Assembly: GCA_963693085.1 (NCBI GenBank)
Contig: OY856409.1
Location: 506,281,803 to 506,345,802 of the forward strand
DNA from: Alisma plantago-aquatica
Taxonomy: Eukaryota > Streptophyta > Magnoliopsida > Alismatales > Alismataceae
Length of the DNA: 64,000 nucleotides
Direction of reading: 5' to 3'
Within the stretch, counting starts at the first letter, position 1. Each line of letters begins with the position of its first letter. The position numbers and the translations under genes are program-made. Below the pieces are notes generated by a model. The model was given only the letters and a program-made list of their open reading frames with translations. It was not told the DNA's origin and did not search any database. Below are positions 1 through 10,769 of this stretch, piece after piece.

Positions 1-1430
1 GTGGTCTGCTTGTGCCTTAGTAGCATGCTTGGGTTAAGCATGCTCAGGTGGATGTAAACCCTAGACATAAGGACGTTTGTGACCTTTGTTGTTATCAAGA
101 GATAGTTTCCTCCCATCCTGGTAGAGGGACCCTTTTGTAGGGTGTATACCAGTTTTGTTGGTTTTGAGGTAACCTAAAGAGGTCTCATAGGATCTTGAGA
201 AGCTAGGTGAAAAGTACATAGTATGAGAATGAACATGTAGACCCATAGATAACCATCTCTAAGTGCATGTGGGTGTGTTACCATGGAGGTAACCGGTATG
301 GGACCTGACTAAGGTAAGAAGGTCACCATGACCCCTATCAAAGGATGGAAGTCAACCTAGGAATGTAGAGAGAGATGATGGAGACTTGTATAAGGTTCTT
401 AGTTGGACATTTACTATGTTAGAATCATAAGTCTATCCTAGGGTCAGGTAGGGATAAAATTGATGGAAGTAGGAGTTGCCTAATTCCCTAGTTGCACATA
501 ACTGTAGGGTCGGGAGGTAACAACTATCATTGTCTGAGGGCCATGGGTTATGAGATTTATCACCTTCATGAACTCATGGGACCCAAAGAGCAGTTGAGGA
601 GGGCACTCTCTAGATGTATAAGGGAAGAGGGATGACCCCAAAAGTGTCGGCACCCTACATACCTAGAGGAGATGACCAAGGATTGTGTGGTGACCCAAGT
701 AGGTTCGAGACCAGTTTTCCATGGAAGTAACTTTGATATCGAGATGATTGTGATGTTGAGACATAAGTAGCACATTTCAACTTAGATTTGAAGTTGTACT
801 GGAAAGGTGGGATGTACCATCTCTATTCTTGGAACAAGAAGAACTTTGTATTTGGAATGCAACCAAATGCTTATTTCCTCTTGTTATGGGAGTGAGAGAT
901 AGGACAGTACGCATGCCATACACCAAGGATAAAGATGATGTGAGTTGGAACGTTGCTATGAAGTATGAGGACAGAGATGATAACATACCCTTGTGGAGTG
1001 AACAATATGTGGATGGTATACAAACAGTAAGAGAAATAAGATAGCCATCTTATGAGGATGTTTTTATCATGAGCTATGAGTTATACAAGGTTGAGTTCAA
1101 AAACCAAGAGGATGAGCTCAGAGTTTCTTGATGAAGATAGACTTAGAGTCCAAGATGAGATGATAAGTGGAATACATGGAGGTGTATGTTTTCAACACAG
1201 AAGGATGTGAGGTGATAATGGATGCTCTGGTTGAGATGCAGCTGCCTAGTTAGCTAGAGGCTAGAAGAGGCTATTAGGTTAACCCTAAGTTTGAAAAAGG
1301 AGATATGTTTGGGCTAACACTCGGATGTAACGAGATATGTTGAACAAGTTAGTAGTTGTTTGGTTAGCCAACCTAGACCTTGATGAAATAAAAGGATGGT
1401 TGTAGAACCTCATATGCACTTCTCTGGAAA
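1..1430. other. Unclassified decayed sequence, probably inside a Ty3/gypsy relic
   Basis: Nothing here could be assigned with confidence. The downstream 1.3 kb is a plus-strand Ty3/gypsy integrase remnant, so RT and RNase H would be expected in this stretch, but I could not recognise either in any frame. A 71-codon plus-strand frame at 829-1044 is charged and followed by stops; it matches no family I know. The region may be a rearranged or foreign insert inside the element. Confidence 0.3.
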
Positions 1431-2708
1431 AGAAGGTGACGAAACCCCGACTAGAGTGGTTTAGGGTTTCTGAAGAATCAATCTTGAGGAATCATGACAT
1501 ATAGGAGATCATGATTTTAAGTTCATCATACACCCTGGTACTATGAAGATAGTAAGTGATAATAGTACTTCAGATGCTTAAGATGAAGTTGCATGTGGCT
1601 TGTCGCCATGCAAGCCAGAAGGTGAAGGATGAACATCAGTAACCCAGTGTGTTGGTATAGCAGATGAAGAGTCCCCGAGAGGGAATGGGAGTTCATCACT
1701 ATGGATGTTGTGACAAGTCTCCCCTAGACCAAGGAAGGTCAAGATACAATATGGGTTATGGTAGATCACCTTACCTAGACAACATGAGAAAGAAAGAATA
1801 TTGTCAAGGGACAGATCTAGTTGAACTACATATGAGAAAGATGGTTCAACTACACCATGATGTGAGTTCAAAAGTTCTTGAGTATAACCTAAAGATTCAC
1901 TTCCATGCGGTGGAAGTAGGTACATGAAGAACTCGATGTTAGTATGGTTTATCACCCCTAACTAATGGTTAGTATAATCCAGACTAGAGGGTCTGTGAGA
2001 GCATGTTTTCTTGTTTAGGGTGATACATGGAGACAGTTCTTGTCTTCTGTAAGATGTGATGATAACCACCATAGCCAGTATTGGGATGTAAAGAAGGTCT
2101 GTAATGGAGGTTGTGTCGGTCACCACTTCATTAAGATGATGTTGGTGAAGGGACCTCACGAAGGTCAGGAAAAGGACCACAGTGTGTGCAGATGAAGTCG
2201 CTTTGATCGTGCAATGGCTGAAAGAGAGACCAGCGGTGACATGAGTCGTGAGATGATGAAAAGTAGACTGACATGCAGTTCACTGTGGGAGAGTATGTGA
2301 TGTGAAAATCTGACCCCTCTTAAGTTATAGCTAAGAGAGATGAGTCCCGGCTGCATGGTCCATTTGAGATGGATTAGTATAGATGGTTATGTTTAGCCTT
2401 ACCCCTCAAGATAACATGATGTATAATGTATTCCATGAGTCTGATCTAGAGCATTATGTGAGCTACCCAAGCCATGTCCTGAGCCCTGAACCTATTCAGC
2501 TTTATGAGAGGCTGAAATGTCCTGAGTCACCTATGAGGTTACGATATACCAAGGTGAGAGAGAACTCAGATGAATGAATATGAGATGATGAAGGTTCTTG
2601 GAAAGCACCATGGAAAGAGTGAGTCCACATGGGAGCCATGATGGACATAAGAAAGACTTATCTTGTTTGTTTGTGTGCCTGGTGGAATTTTGGGGGAAAA
2701 ATTCCTAT
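1431..2708 (+). pseudogene. Ty3/gypsy (Tekay-type) integrase remnant
   Basis: This is the decayed 3' end of a plus-strand pol. In shifting frames one can read, in order, an HPGTMKI-like zinc-finger linker (about 1525-1550), a C-x-x-QKVKDEHQ-like segment (about 1610-1640), the integrase core start WEFITMDVVTSLP (about 1685-1725) with an IWVMVDHLT-like continuation, HEELDVSMVYHP (about 1925-1960), and the C-terminal domain. The C-terminal domain is the best preserved part: 2383-2577 is open and contains VFHESDLEHYV and PSHVLSPEPIQL, followed by STWEP near 2616. These motifs follow the order found in Tekay/Del chromoviruses and match the minus-strand Tekay element at 37.4-40.8 kb. Many stops and frameshifts make it noncoding. 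The gag, PR and RT parts were not found in the window. Confidence 0.8.
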
Positions 2709-2721
2709 AGGAGGGGAAGGA
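2709..2721 (+). other. Polypurine tract of the left Ty3/gypsy relic
   Basis: The purine run AGGAGGGGAAGGA lies directly before the LTR start TGTTACAACC. It marks the plus-strand priming site and fixes both the orientation and the LTR boundary. The Tekay element at 34.6-45.4 kb has GGAGGGGAGGA in the same place. Confidence 0.85.
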
Positions 2722-3678
2722 TGTTACAACCCCAAGTTTTGGGTTCTTTGGGTGAGAAATGTAATTTCTGCTATTAAAGATATTTGAACAAGTAATGATA
2801 TAATTTGTTTTGAATAAAAGATTTCATTTACAATAGCCTTGTTGGTTGTTTTGTGGGATTTATTGGCTATTGGGCCCAATAACAAGGATAAGACAAAAGA
2901 AACTCCATTATTAATAAGAGATGGAGAAAAGGAAAGATGTAGAAACCTCTAGAAGGCAAAAGAATATAATCCAAAAGTGGATTTCATGCCTCTTGGGTTC
3001 CTTGGGTTCCAAGGAGTCCAAAGTTGCAAAGATAATACAACAAGAAAAGAAAAGATTAATTAAATATTTCTTTATTAAGAATGAAATTGAAAACAATGAT
3101 AAAATGTGGGAAATAAGTGGAAAGAGGTATAATTGAGTTATCTTTGGTGGATTTTTGCTAAGGTTCCTAATGTTAAAAGGAATTCCAATAAGGAAAATAA
3201 AAATAGATATGAAGAGAAATCCTCAAAAAGAGATATTTTAACAAAGAAATAAGTAAGATAATGAGAGATAATAGATATAGATGCATTTAGAAGGATAATG
3301 AGTCTCTACTAAAAAGGATTTCATAATATTAGAGTTTCTTGGGGTCCAAGGAGCCCCAATGGAGAAAAAGAAAGAGAAAAAAAATAATACAAAATAAGAG
3401 TATAATTTGATTCATAATTAATGGATTTGGTGGCATTGTTAAAAAGGAGGTATATTCTACTAAAAGAAAATATAAATTCATACCAATGGATTAAAAGCCA
3501 AGTACAAAGAGAATAAAAGAGGTAATTTTCGAATTCCTAAATATACAAAGAATAAAGAATATCAAAAATATATTTAAGAGAGAGAGAAACTTGCTCCTTA
3601 ATGAAGGAATCAGATTCCTATTGGAAAAGGGCTTTGTTTCTTCGTGGGAAAGCATCTTAGGGCGTTGATACCCTCCCC

Positions 3679-3685
3679 TATATAA
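3679..3685 (+). promoter_or_regulatory. Probable TATA box of the left LTR
   Basis: TATATAA within CCCCTATATAAGGGG, about 960 bp into the LTR, in the position where its relatives at 36.5 and 44.56 kb also carry a TATATAA-type box. Transcription would start about 30 bp downstream. Confidence 0.55.
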
Positions 3686-5467
3686 GGGGTTGAACCTTTG
3701 GCTTGAGTTTAAGAGAATCCCACAAAACCCTCGCTCTCTTCTTCTTGTTCTTTCCATGAAAATCCTAGTCGTGATGGGTAGAGACACCCTAGAGCAAAGG
3801 AAGGTCGTGGAGGGGTCTTGCTGGAAGCTTGATGCTCCCACACTGTCGGAAGAAAGCTTGGCAGTCGTCACTTTGCTCTAGCCCTGACGCAACAACCACT
3901 GGATGGCTGCAAACTGACCACACATTGCAGGTCAAGTTCTCTTGAACTATCCACCTCGGCCATGAGCTAAGTGGCGCCCCAGGTGCAGTGGGATGCGACA
4001 GAGCTAGGGCAAGGAGTGGCGGCGGTCGTCGGGCCCTGGGGAAGGGGTGGGCAGCCCTGTGTAGGGATGCAACCGGTACCAGGTCGGGTGTCGGGATCTT
4101 GAAGACGATCAAACAAACATTGGATGAAAATGCCCCTCTGCGGGCTCAAGAAACCATCACTTATAAAAGGGCATAACGATCATTGCGTTATGTTTTCCAA
4201 TCGAGTTGTGTTGCATGGAGAAGGAGGACGTGTCAGCTTCTTATTGGTCTAAGTTAATATTGCAAAAATCATATCTTTTTATTGGTAGCTCGGATCAATA
4301 CATGTAAAATATGAATTTTGCTCAGAAAAATGCGTGGAATCCATTAAAAATGGTTTTATAGCCTAATTCTAGTTGAAATTCGAAAAGTAGTGGAAGTTAT
4401 CAACTTAAATGCTTTAATGATTAAGAAACCCTAAATTGAGATGATTAATGTACTTAAGAAGGGTTTTATGGATAATTAGAGTTGATATTAGCCTGTTAAT
4501 TATAAAAAGGTAAATTAAGAACAAAAAGGATGAAATTTGCATGTAATTGGTTTAATTTAGAATTCCATGTGCATAAATGAGCTTTAATGGGCCTTGAAAC
4601 CCTAATGTTAGTAATTGTGACTCTTAATGGCTTTAGTTGTTCAAATTCATGAATAAATATGAGATATGATGGTTCTAAGCTATTTTGAGTATAAAAGTTC
4701 CTAATTGTGGATAAATACCCTTAATATATTAATTAGGGTTTTCTAATGGATAAAGGTGGAATTAATGATAAATAGAGTTCATATGTGAAATAGACCATAA
4801 TGAACTAAGAATTGTTAATTTGAAAGGAACCAAAGGTGATAATTGGGCCTAATGATCTTGTCATGAATTAAAAGGATAAAAATGGTAGTTTTAATTTAAA
4901 AGAGGCATAATGGACTCAATTGATGTTTAATTGTTCCTTTTATCTGAAATTAAGGATATATGTTGTTAAAAGGTAGCCTTAATATCTTTCATGAGGAATA
5001 GATGAGATAATTAGCATTTGTGAGTAATTGCATAAAATTAGGGTTTAAAATGGTATAAATGAAGTGAAACCCTAATTGCAATGGAAACCCTAAAAGTGGA
5101 CTAGAAACCCTAGGAAGCAAGGTAGGTTTAATAGATCTTGATGGCATGATAAATGATAGGAAATTGTATGCATATTTCTAGATCTCTTTGCGTGCTTGCT
5201 TGCCTATTGGATTTCTTGCATTGATTGAATTAATTATGTCACAAATCAGCCTGACAGGTATGTGGTTAATTATGGTTAATCGCATTAGTTTCCTGAAGAT
5301 TTTCTGAATGATTCATCACATTGAATGCAACCTATCAGTTTATATGTTCATACTTGCAAATCATAAAGTCATTGTGATTATTACAATAATAATAGAAGTG
5401 TGTATTCTCTCACCTACATGCCACCCTGATGGATGATGCCAAAAGGTCAAGCCTAAGAGGGAAGACC

Positions 5468-5596
5468 AATAGGCATCATGAGTGGTGACCCTAGACACCA
5501 AGCTCGAGATTGAGAAGGTGGTCTTTATCGAATGACTAATGGGCACTATGAGAGGTGACCCCAGGCACCAAGCTCGGGATTGAGAAGGTGGCCTTC
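5468..5596 (+). repeat. 70 bp imperfect tandem duplication in the LTR
   Basis: Two copies with a period of exactly 70 bp: the segment AGCTCGAGATTGAGAAGGTG at 5501 recurs as AGCTCGGGATTGAGAAGGTG at 5571. It lies in the R/U5 part of the long LTR. The related LTRs have a similar internal duplication of an ACTCATGG/CACTAC segment near 35.2 and 43.2 kb, so duplication in this zone seems recurrent. Confidence 0.75.
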
Positions 5597-6091
5597 AGTC
5601 ATTGGCAAAAGAGAAATCCTAAGGTGGGTATGCCAGGGTTAAGGCAAAAGCGGTGCAGAATGTCATACTAAAAGCGTAATTTGGCTTGTTAATTAACTTG
5701 ATTGTGATATTTATATTGTTAGCCATATCTGTGAAATTTTGGTTGTCCCCACATACCGGCATATTCCTATATGTTGACTAACATTTTGTTTGCCAGAGTT
5801 TTAGGTACATATTGAAAAGGACAAACAATAAAGTGGCATACTGTGAAATTAAGAAATAAAGTACAAGGAGGATTAGTTAGAATAGAGTCCAGATGTGGAT
5901 AGAAGTTAGATATCCAAGTTTTTGAAAAAGATATGTAAAGTTTTATTTTATTCCAGCTTTCAGTATAGTTTGGTAGAATTTTATAATTATTATTGATTAT
6001 TTGTAGAACCTTTGATCATGTTAATTGGGATAATAGCTCTAACCTTTGGGTCTCCCTTAATTGGGGGTTACCGCGAGGAGGGGTCGTTACA

Positions 6092-7396
6092 ATTAGGACA
6101 GGCGAGAAGTGAAAAAATCACAAAGAGAGAGGAGCACAATCGATGCAACATGTGAAGAAGAGAGTGTATAAGGAAAGAGCTCTTTTTCAATAGATAGTAG
6201 TAGAAGCAATAGGGATGGCAGTAGTGGTGGTGATGGAGGAGTTAGCAGTGTCGAAAGAATTAGCTTGCAACAACTGACACAGTGGCAGTGGTGGAGGCTT
6301 GCGGTAGGGGTGGCAGCCGACAAGCATGGGCGACAATGATAGAGTGGGGATCAAGGAAGGAGAGTGCACACAGTCAAGGGTTTCATGATAGTTGGGGAAG
6401 AAGAAGTGAGAAATGGGGGAAAGAATGAGGTTTCATGACAGCGGTAGGTGATTGGGCAGAGAGTTTAACAATGGAACAAAAAGAAGACAACAAGGTTGGG
6501 TTGGAGGTAGGTGATTGTACCTGTGAAGAGATTAAATGTTGTAGGGAGTTCCCTTGCTGAAGAGACCAGGAGAAGCAAGCAGTGAACGGTGGTTTGCCGG
6601 AGCAGCAAGAAGGAGGCAACCTGGAGCAGCAAGCAGCGAACGGCAGCGGCCAGAGCAGTGAGCAAGAAACAGGGAGTAGCGGCAGTGCAGGGAGCGGTGG
6701 CGGCGCACAGGAAGTAGGTGAGCAGGGACCAACACAATCGTGAGACCTAAGCAAGGAGTGGTAGAATCAACAATGAAACAGAGAAAGGGGAATAGTCTGG
6801 CTCACACGGGTGCTATTAAGTTAACAATAGGCATCAATTATTAAAAAAACTGATGCTTAACACATTAGGCGTCAGTTCCCACCAAACAACCGACACCTAT
6901 GTGTAATGATAGTCGTCAGTTTTAACTAGAAAAACTGACGTCTATCTACATATGCCGACAAAAAATGTTCTCGATTAATGACCATAGTTGTCGGTTTTAT
7001 TAGAACACCGACGCCCAAGGGGGGTGAAAATTTTCTCGGTGACAGCGTGGGAAAATACTTTGGCGTCAGTTATTGTAAGAAAACTAATGACCAAAATGTG
7101 CCCAATTTCTATCTCTCGAAAAACCTTTAGTTTATTAAATAATAACTGACGCCGTATGTTAAATTTTGGAGGTAACTTTTTTTCCACTGGAAAATTTGGA
7201 TTTGGCGGTCGATTTTAGGCGTCGGTTGCTTATTAAGGAACTGACACTAAATTAAAAGTGATACCTGTGTCTGGCTACTCTTCACAGATAGATGTCGGTT
7301 TGTATATTTAACCGACGTTGTAGGATTTAGGCGTCAGTTTCTTATATACAACTGACGCCTGTAAATGTGACATTTTAAGCCATTTTTGTAGTAGTG
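6092..7396 (-). mobile_element. Terminal part of a CACTA (En/Spm-type) DNA transposon
   Basis: On the minus strand the sequence ending at 7396 begins CACTACTACAAAAATG, a classic CACTA terminus. It is followed inward by repeated GGCGTCAGTT/AACTGACGCC motifs as far as about 6830, typical of CACTA subterminal transposase-binding arrays. The inner part (6092-6820) is GC-richer and purine-biased on the plus strand, with low-complexity Pro/Ser/Leu/Cys minus-strand frames (6383-6754); I recognise no transposase there. The opposite end was not found. The element abuts the LTR end at 6091, so it was probably interrupted by that retrotransposon or lost its other end. The 3 bp after the terminus are ATT; the matching TSD copy is missing. 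Confidence 0.7.
6830..7359. repeat. CACTA subterminal array of inverted 10-mer pairs
   Basis: At least seven pairs or half-pairs of the motif GGCGTC(A/G)GTT occur, most as a hairpin of motif, about 10 nt spacer, then reverse-complement motif. The clearest is 7330-7359, a perfect 10 bp inverted repeat around TCTTATATAC. Others lie at 6830-6860, 6868-6897, 6911-6942, 6988-7018, 7200-7250 and 7288-7318. TnpA-type proteins bind such motifs in known CACTA elements. Confidence 0.75.
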
Positions 7397-10300
7397 ATTA
7401 TTTTTATTTCTTGATATCAATGTTGATTTTAGTTTTGTAAGTTTACCACCATAGTTTAAATCATGCATCGATTCCTTTTCTGAGAAACAATTGTATGCTA
7501 TGTCATTATCCTTTATAGTTATATTAAGTTGACGAAAAATCCTCTTGGTAAAAGAAATGATTATAACACACACTTGAATAAATTATACATAAAATACATT
7601 CAAGAGATTTACAAGTCAGTCCCTTATTGGGCTCTTCTGCCACAATATCATAACTAGGTTGTATAGATTTATATTCACTATGGCAGTTCACCATTGAGCT
7701 ATAAATTCACAAAATCAAAGTAATCTCATATATAATCTATTAATAAAATTAGTAGAAATACCAAATGAAGCCTTTAAAACAAAGAGTAGTCCCAAAATGT
7801 GGTCTTGCAATACGTGATCAATCCTCCTGCATGGTTCTTCAATTTTCTTTTCTTTGTTCACTTTTCATAGCATATTAGTGCTTGAATAATAAAAAATTGT
7901 GTACACATGAAGAAAATGTAAAGAAAATATTTTTGTAACAATGTTAGGGTACCCAAGGGATAGGGCACATTTCTAGGAAGCTTGTAGCGGTATCCCCTTT
8001 ATGTGTGTTCTACCCAAGCCAATGCCCATTTGAATATGTGGTTCCTTAAATGCTAACATTAAAATATTCTTTTAAGTTGCTTGATTATGTCATCCTATTA
8101 AGATTTAGATTTGTTGAGTAGTTGATCCCTCATCCATCTTGTGTTTTAAACTCCATCCTCGATAAGATACTTCCCATTTATCAACCTTAAATGTGTCGAG
8201 TTACATCAATATATTATCTAAACCAAAATAAATGGTAGAGTCTCCCTACCATTTATCATATATGTTGTAGAGATCATGACATTAATCATATTGTCATTCT
8301 ACTAATGAAAATAACTCTAGCTAATTCAAACTCCAATTATAAATTTGAGACAACTCAAAGATGAATATAATGGTTTACCCATTAACATAGAGATTCTTTG
8401 GCACATAAGTGGGGGGTTGTGTCCTTCACCCATATATAACAAGGTTTTCAAGAATCTTATTTTAAGTCATGGCAACTTATTAGTGGCCTATTCCATGCTA
8501 ATACTTCTTGTTGGGTTTTTCCCTCATTTGAAATGAAAATCATGTTACTTTTCCTACCATAAGGCATTACAATGCTTGTAATATATATTTCATTTTGAAT
8601 TTACATTACACAAAATAACATATATCATAGATATCAAAATAGATTTATTAGCTTTGTCCAATATTTTATCAAGTGTACAAATGCTTAATGCGTTGTAAGT
8701 TCTATCCCCATGACTATGTTGTTTATTTTCTAAAAACTCTAGAAATAGGAACATTTTTGGTGTCTGAAAGACTATTCATCTTGGTTTTATGGTGAAAATG
8801 GGCACTTATACTTAAAGGATACATTGACTCATTGTGGATGGCCAATGCAAAGATAACATATCCAAAAGATCCTACACTAAATATTCTAGTTCCTTATCTT
8901 CACAAATAAAAGGAATACATCTCTTGTCCTAATATGTATCCTATGTTGTGTGTTAAATGCATTTGATCTTTAGACTATAGGTGGTTTGATCGTCCTTTTT
9001 GTGTCAGAATCTTACGTAGATTATTTTCCCATGATTAGTTAATGTATCTACCTAGGCCTATATAACATACCACAATTAAGGAAAAAACTTGAATGTGCCC
9101 AAACATAATTTTTTGAGGTAGAGAAATACATAAGAAGACCAAAGAAGTGTCATTTTTTATGTGTGTGGTGTGTATATATATTTACATCTATATGTATACA
9201 TATTTCCCTATGTGTTTCTGGATAATGTATTAATTTCATAATGTGTTTATGTATATGTATGTGTGGATACTATAATAGTTGCATATTGCTTATGACATAA
9301 CCTAGACTTTCACAAAAAATTAATGGTCACATTTTCAATTGAAGATTATTCTCTTTGTAGTATTTTTATACTTGGGATATCATTTATTGGTCAACTCAGT
9401 CTTTATAGGGGATTGTTTCATGTTACCAATAGAACATACTTGTATTTACATGTTTATCCTCATTTGGTGATAAAAGGATGGTCAAATATTACACTTGTAC
9501 ATCTCAATGATTGTTCTAGTTAATATTTATAGGGAATTGTTCCATGGTACTAAGAAAGCATAATTTTGTTTACATTTTCATCCCCATATGAGGATTAAAG
9601 TATAGTAGAATGTGACACTCATATGTCTTAGATTCTACAGGATTTGGGTTGTGATTCACATTCTAAATTAACCATAGCCAAAACAATGTTAGATTAGTTA
9701 TCAATGAGCACTTTCAAAACAAGACTCGTTATAAAACAAAAAATGATAAAAAAGTATGTTCTAGACTTGTGGAAAATATGATAAATAGGTGAAAATGCAC
9801 AAATAGTGGGTCACTTATTTATGATTGTTTCCCCTAGGTCACTAATATATGATTTTTAACTAAACAAGGACATGTTAATCATGAAAATCATTGTCAATTC
9901 ATGTACATGAGAATTTAAGTGGTATATGAAGCATAAAAAACCAACTATCTATATATTACATGATGTAAATTGTTCTTCACCTTGAAACTTCAATGTCATT
10001 TCTATTGCCCAAAATAATCATGTGATTCCTATAATCAAGATAAACGAATTGGCATTAAATGAATAAGAAATTTTTTTTATGAAGACTTGAAGGTAAATTA
10101 TGATACAAGAAAAGCTAACATATCATGATAGGAACATGACTGATAGTAGCCATAAAAATTATGATATTAACTAGGATTAAGCAAACAATTTCACAAAAAA
10201 TCAATATATGTGTATGTGTATGTCTCAATGAAGAGATAATGTAACCTAAAAGTGAGACGACATCATATATCAAATTGGTTAGAACTTTTTATAAAATCTA

Positions 10301-10769
10301 GTAGAACTATAGATAGATGTATTAGGAAGAAGTATTATATATGATATATATAGTATTTCACATTTTTTGTCTAATACTTGATCTAATTTTCTACGTTATA
10401 TCACATTTATATTTCAATCATACATCTTTATGTATCATTTGCATGCTTTCTCAAAACAATTTCTATCAATTTCTCTCCCTTTGTGATCTTTGCTGAAATC
10501 CTAGGTTGAAGTGAGCATGTAAAAAAAGTGATGGAGAAACCCTGATATCACCCACGGGTGAGGAGAAGATTCATTATTAAAATGTAAAGCTATCAACCAC
10601 TAAACATCACCATCAAGGTCACCATGTCAACTATTAATGGATATGAGTCGAACACATGTGGTTTTACGAAGCCATCGAATCTTTGTGGAATTTGAAAAAA
10701 AAAGTATGTTCCCTTTTGATGGTTGTATGCACTCACTCCAAGTTGTATATTAGGCCCACTAGATACTCC
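7397..10769. other. AT-rich spacer, no gene seen
   Basis: About 3.4 kb of AT-rich DNA with only short frames and no protein family I recognise. It contains GT/TA-rich simple sequence near 9160-9270 and an imperfect duplication at 9402-9634. The left end of the old Ty1/copia element follows. Confidence 0.6.
9402..9634 (+). repeat. Imperfect tandem duplication, about 122 bp period
   Basis: The segment starting TTTATAGGGGATTGTTTCATG (about 9403) recurs as TTTATAGGGAATTGTTCCATG (about 9525). The copies share the order of an ACATACTTG/GCATAATTTTG piece, TTTACAT, TCATCC or TATCC, and a terminal ACTTGTACATCTCA/ACTCATATGTCTTA piece. No function can be inferred. Confidence 0.6.

Larger units (their letters stand above)
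2722..6091 (+). repeat. 3' LTR of the left Tekay-type element (3370 bp)
   Basis: The LTR starts TGTTACAACCCC and ends GGGGTCGTTACA. Its start and end, a TTGGCTATTGG-type segment near 2860, and the closing TTGGGGGTTACC segment are shared with the reverse complement of the two LTRs at 34636-37379 and 42674-45440, so this is the same lineage. It is about 600 bp longer than those LTRs. The partner 5' LTR is not in the window, so a target-site duplication cannot be checked. ORFs inside it look accidental. Confidence 0.85.

Noticed and set aside
1664..1927. 87-codon plus-strand frame over the integrase remnant
   Set aside because: It reads the integrase core out of frame; the recognisable protein text lies in a neighbouring frame with stops.
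6383..6754. 123-codon Pro/Ser/Cys/Leu-rich minus-strand frame
   Set aside because: Low-complexity complement of a purine-rich stretch within the CACTA piece, with several overlapping frames of the same kind and no domain.
10765..10769. Target-site duplication of the old copia element (ACTCC against AAAAC or ACTTC at 45869-45878)
   Set aside because: No convincing 5 bp match at the best LTR boundaries; age or slightly wrong ends could explain it, so none is claimed.
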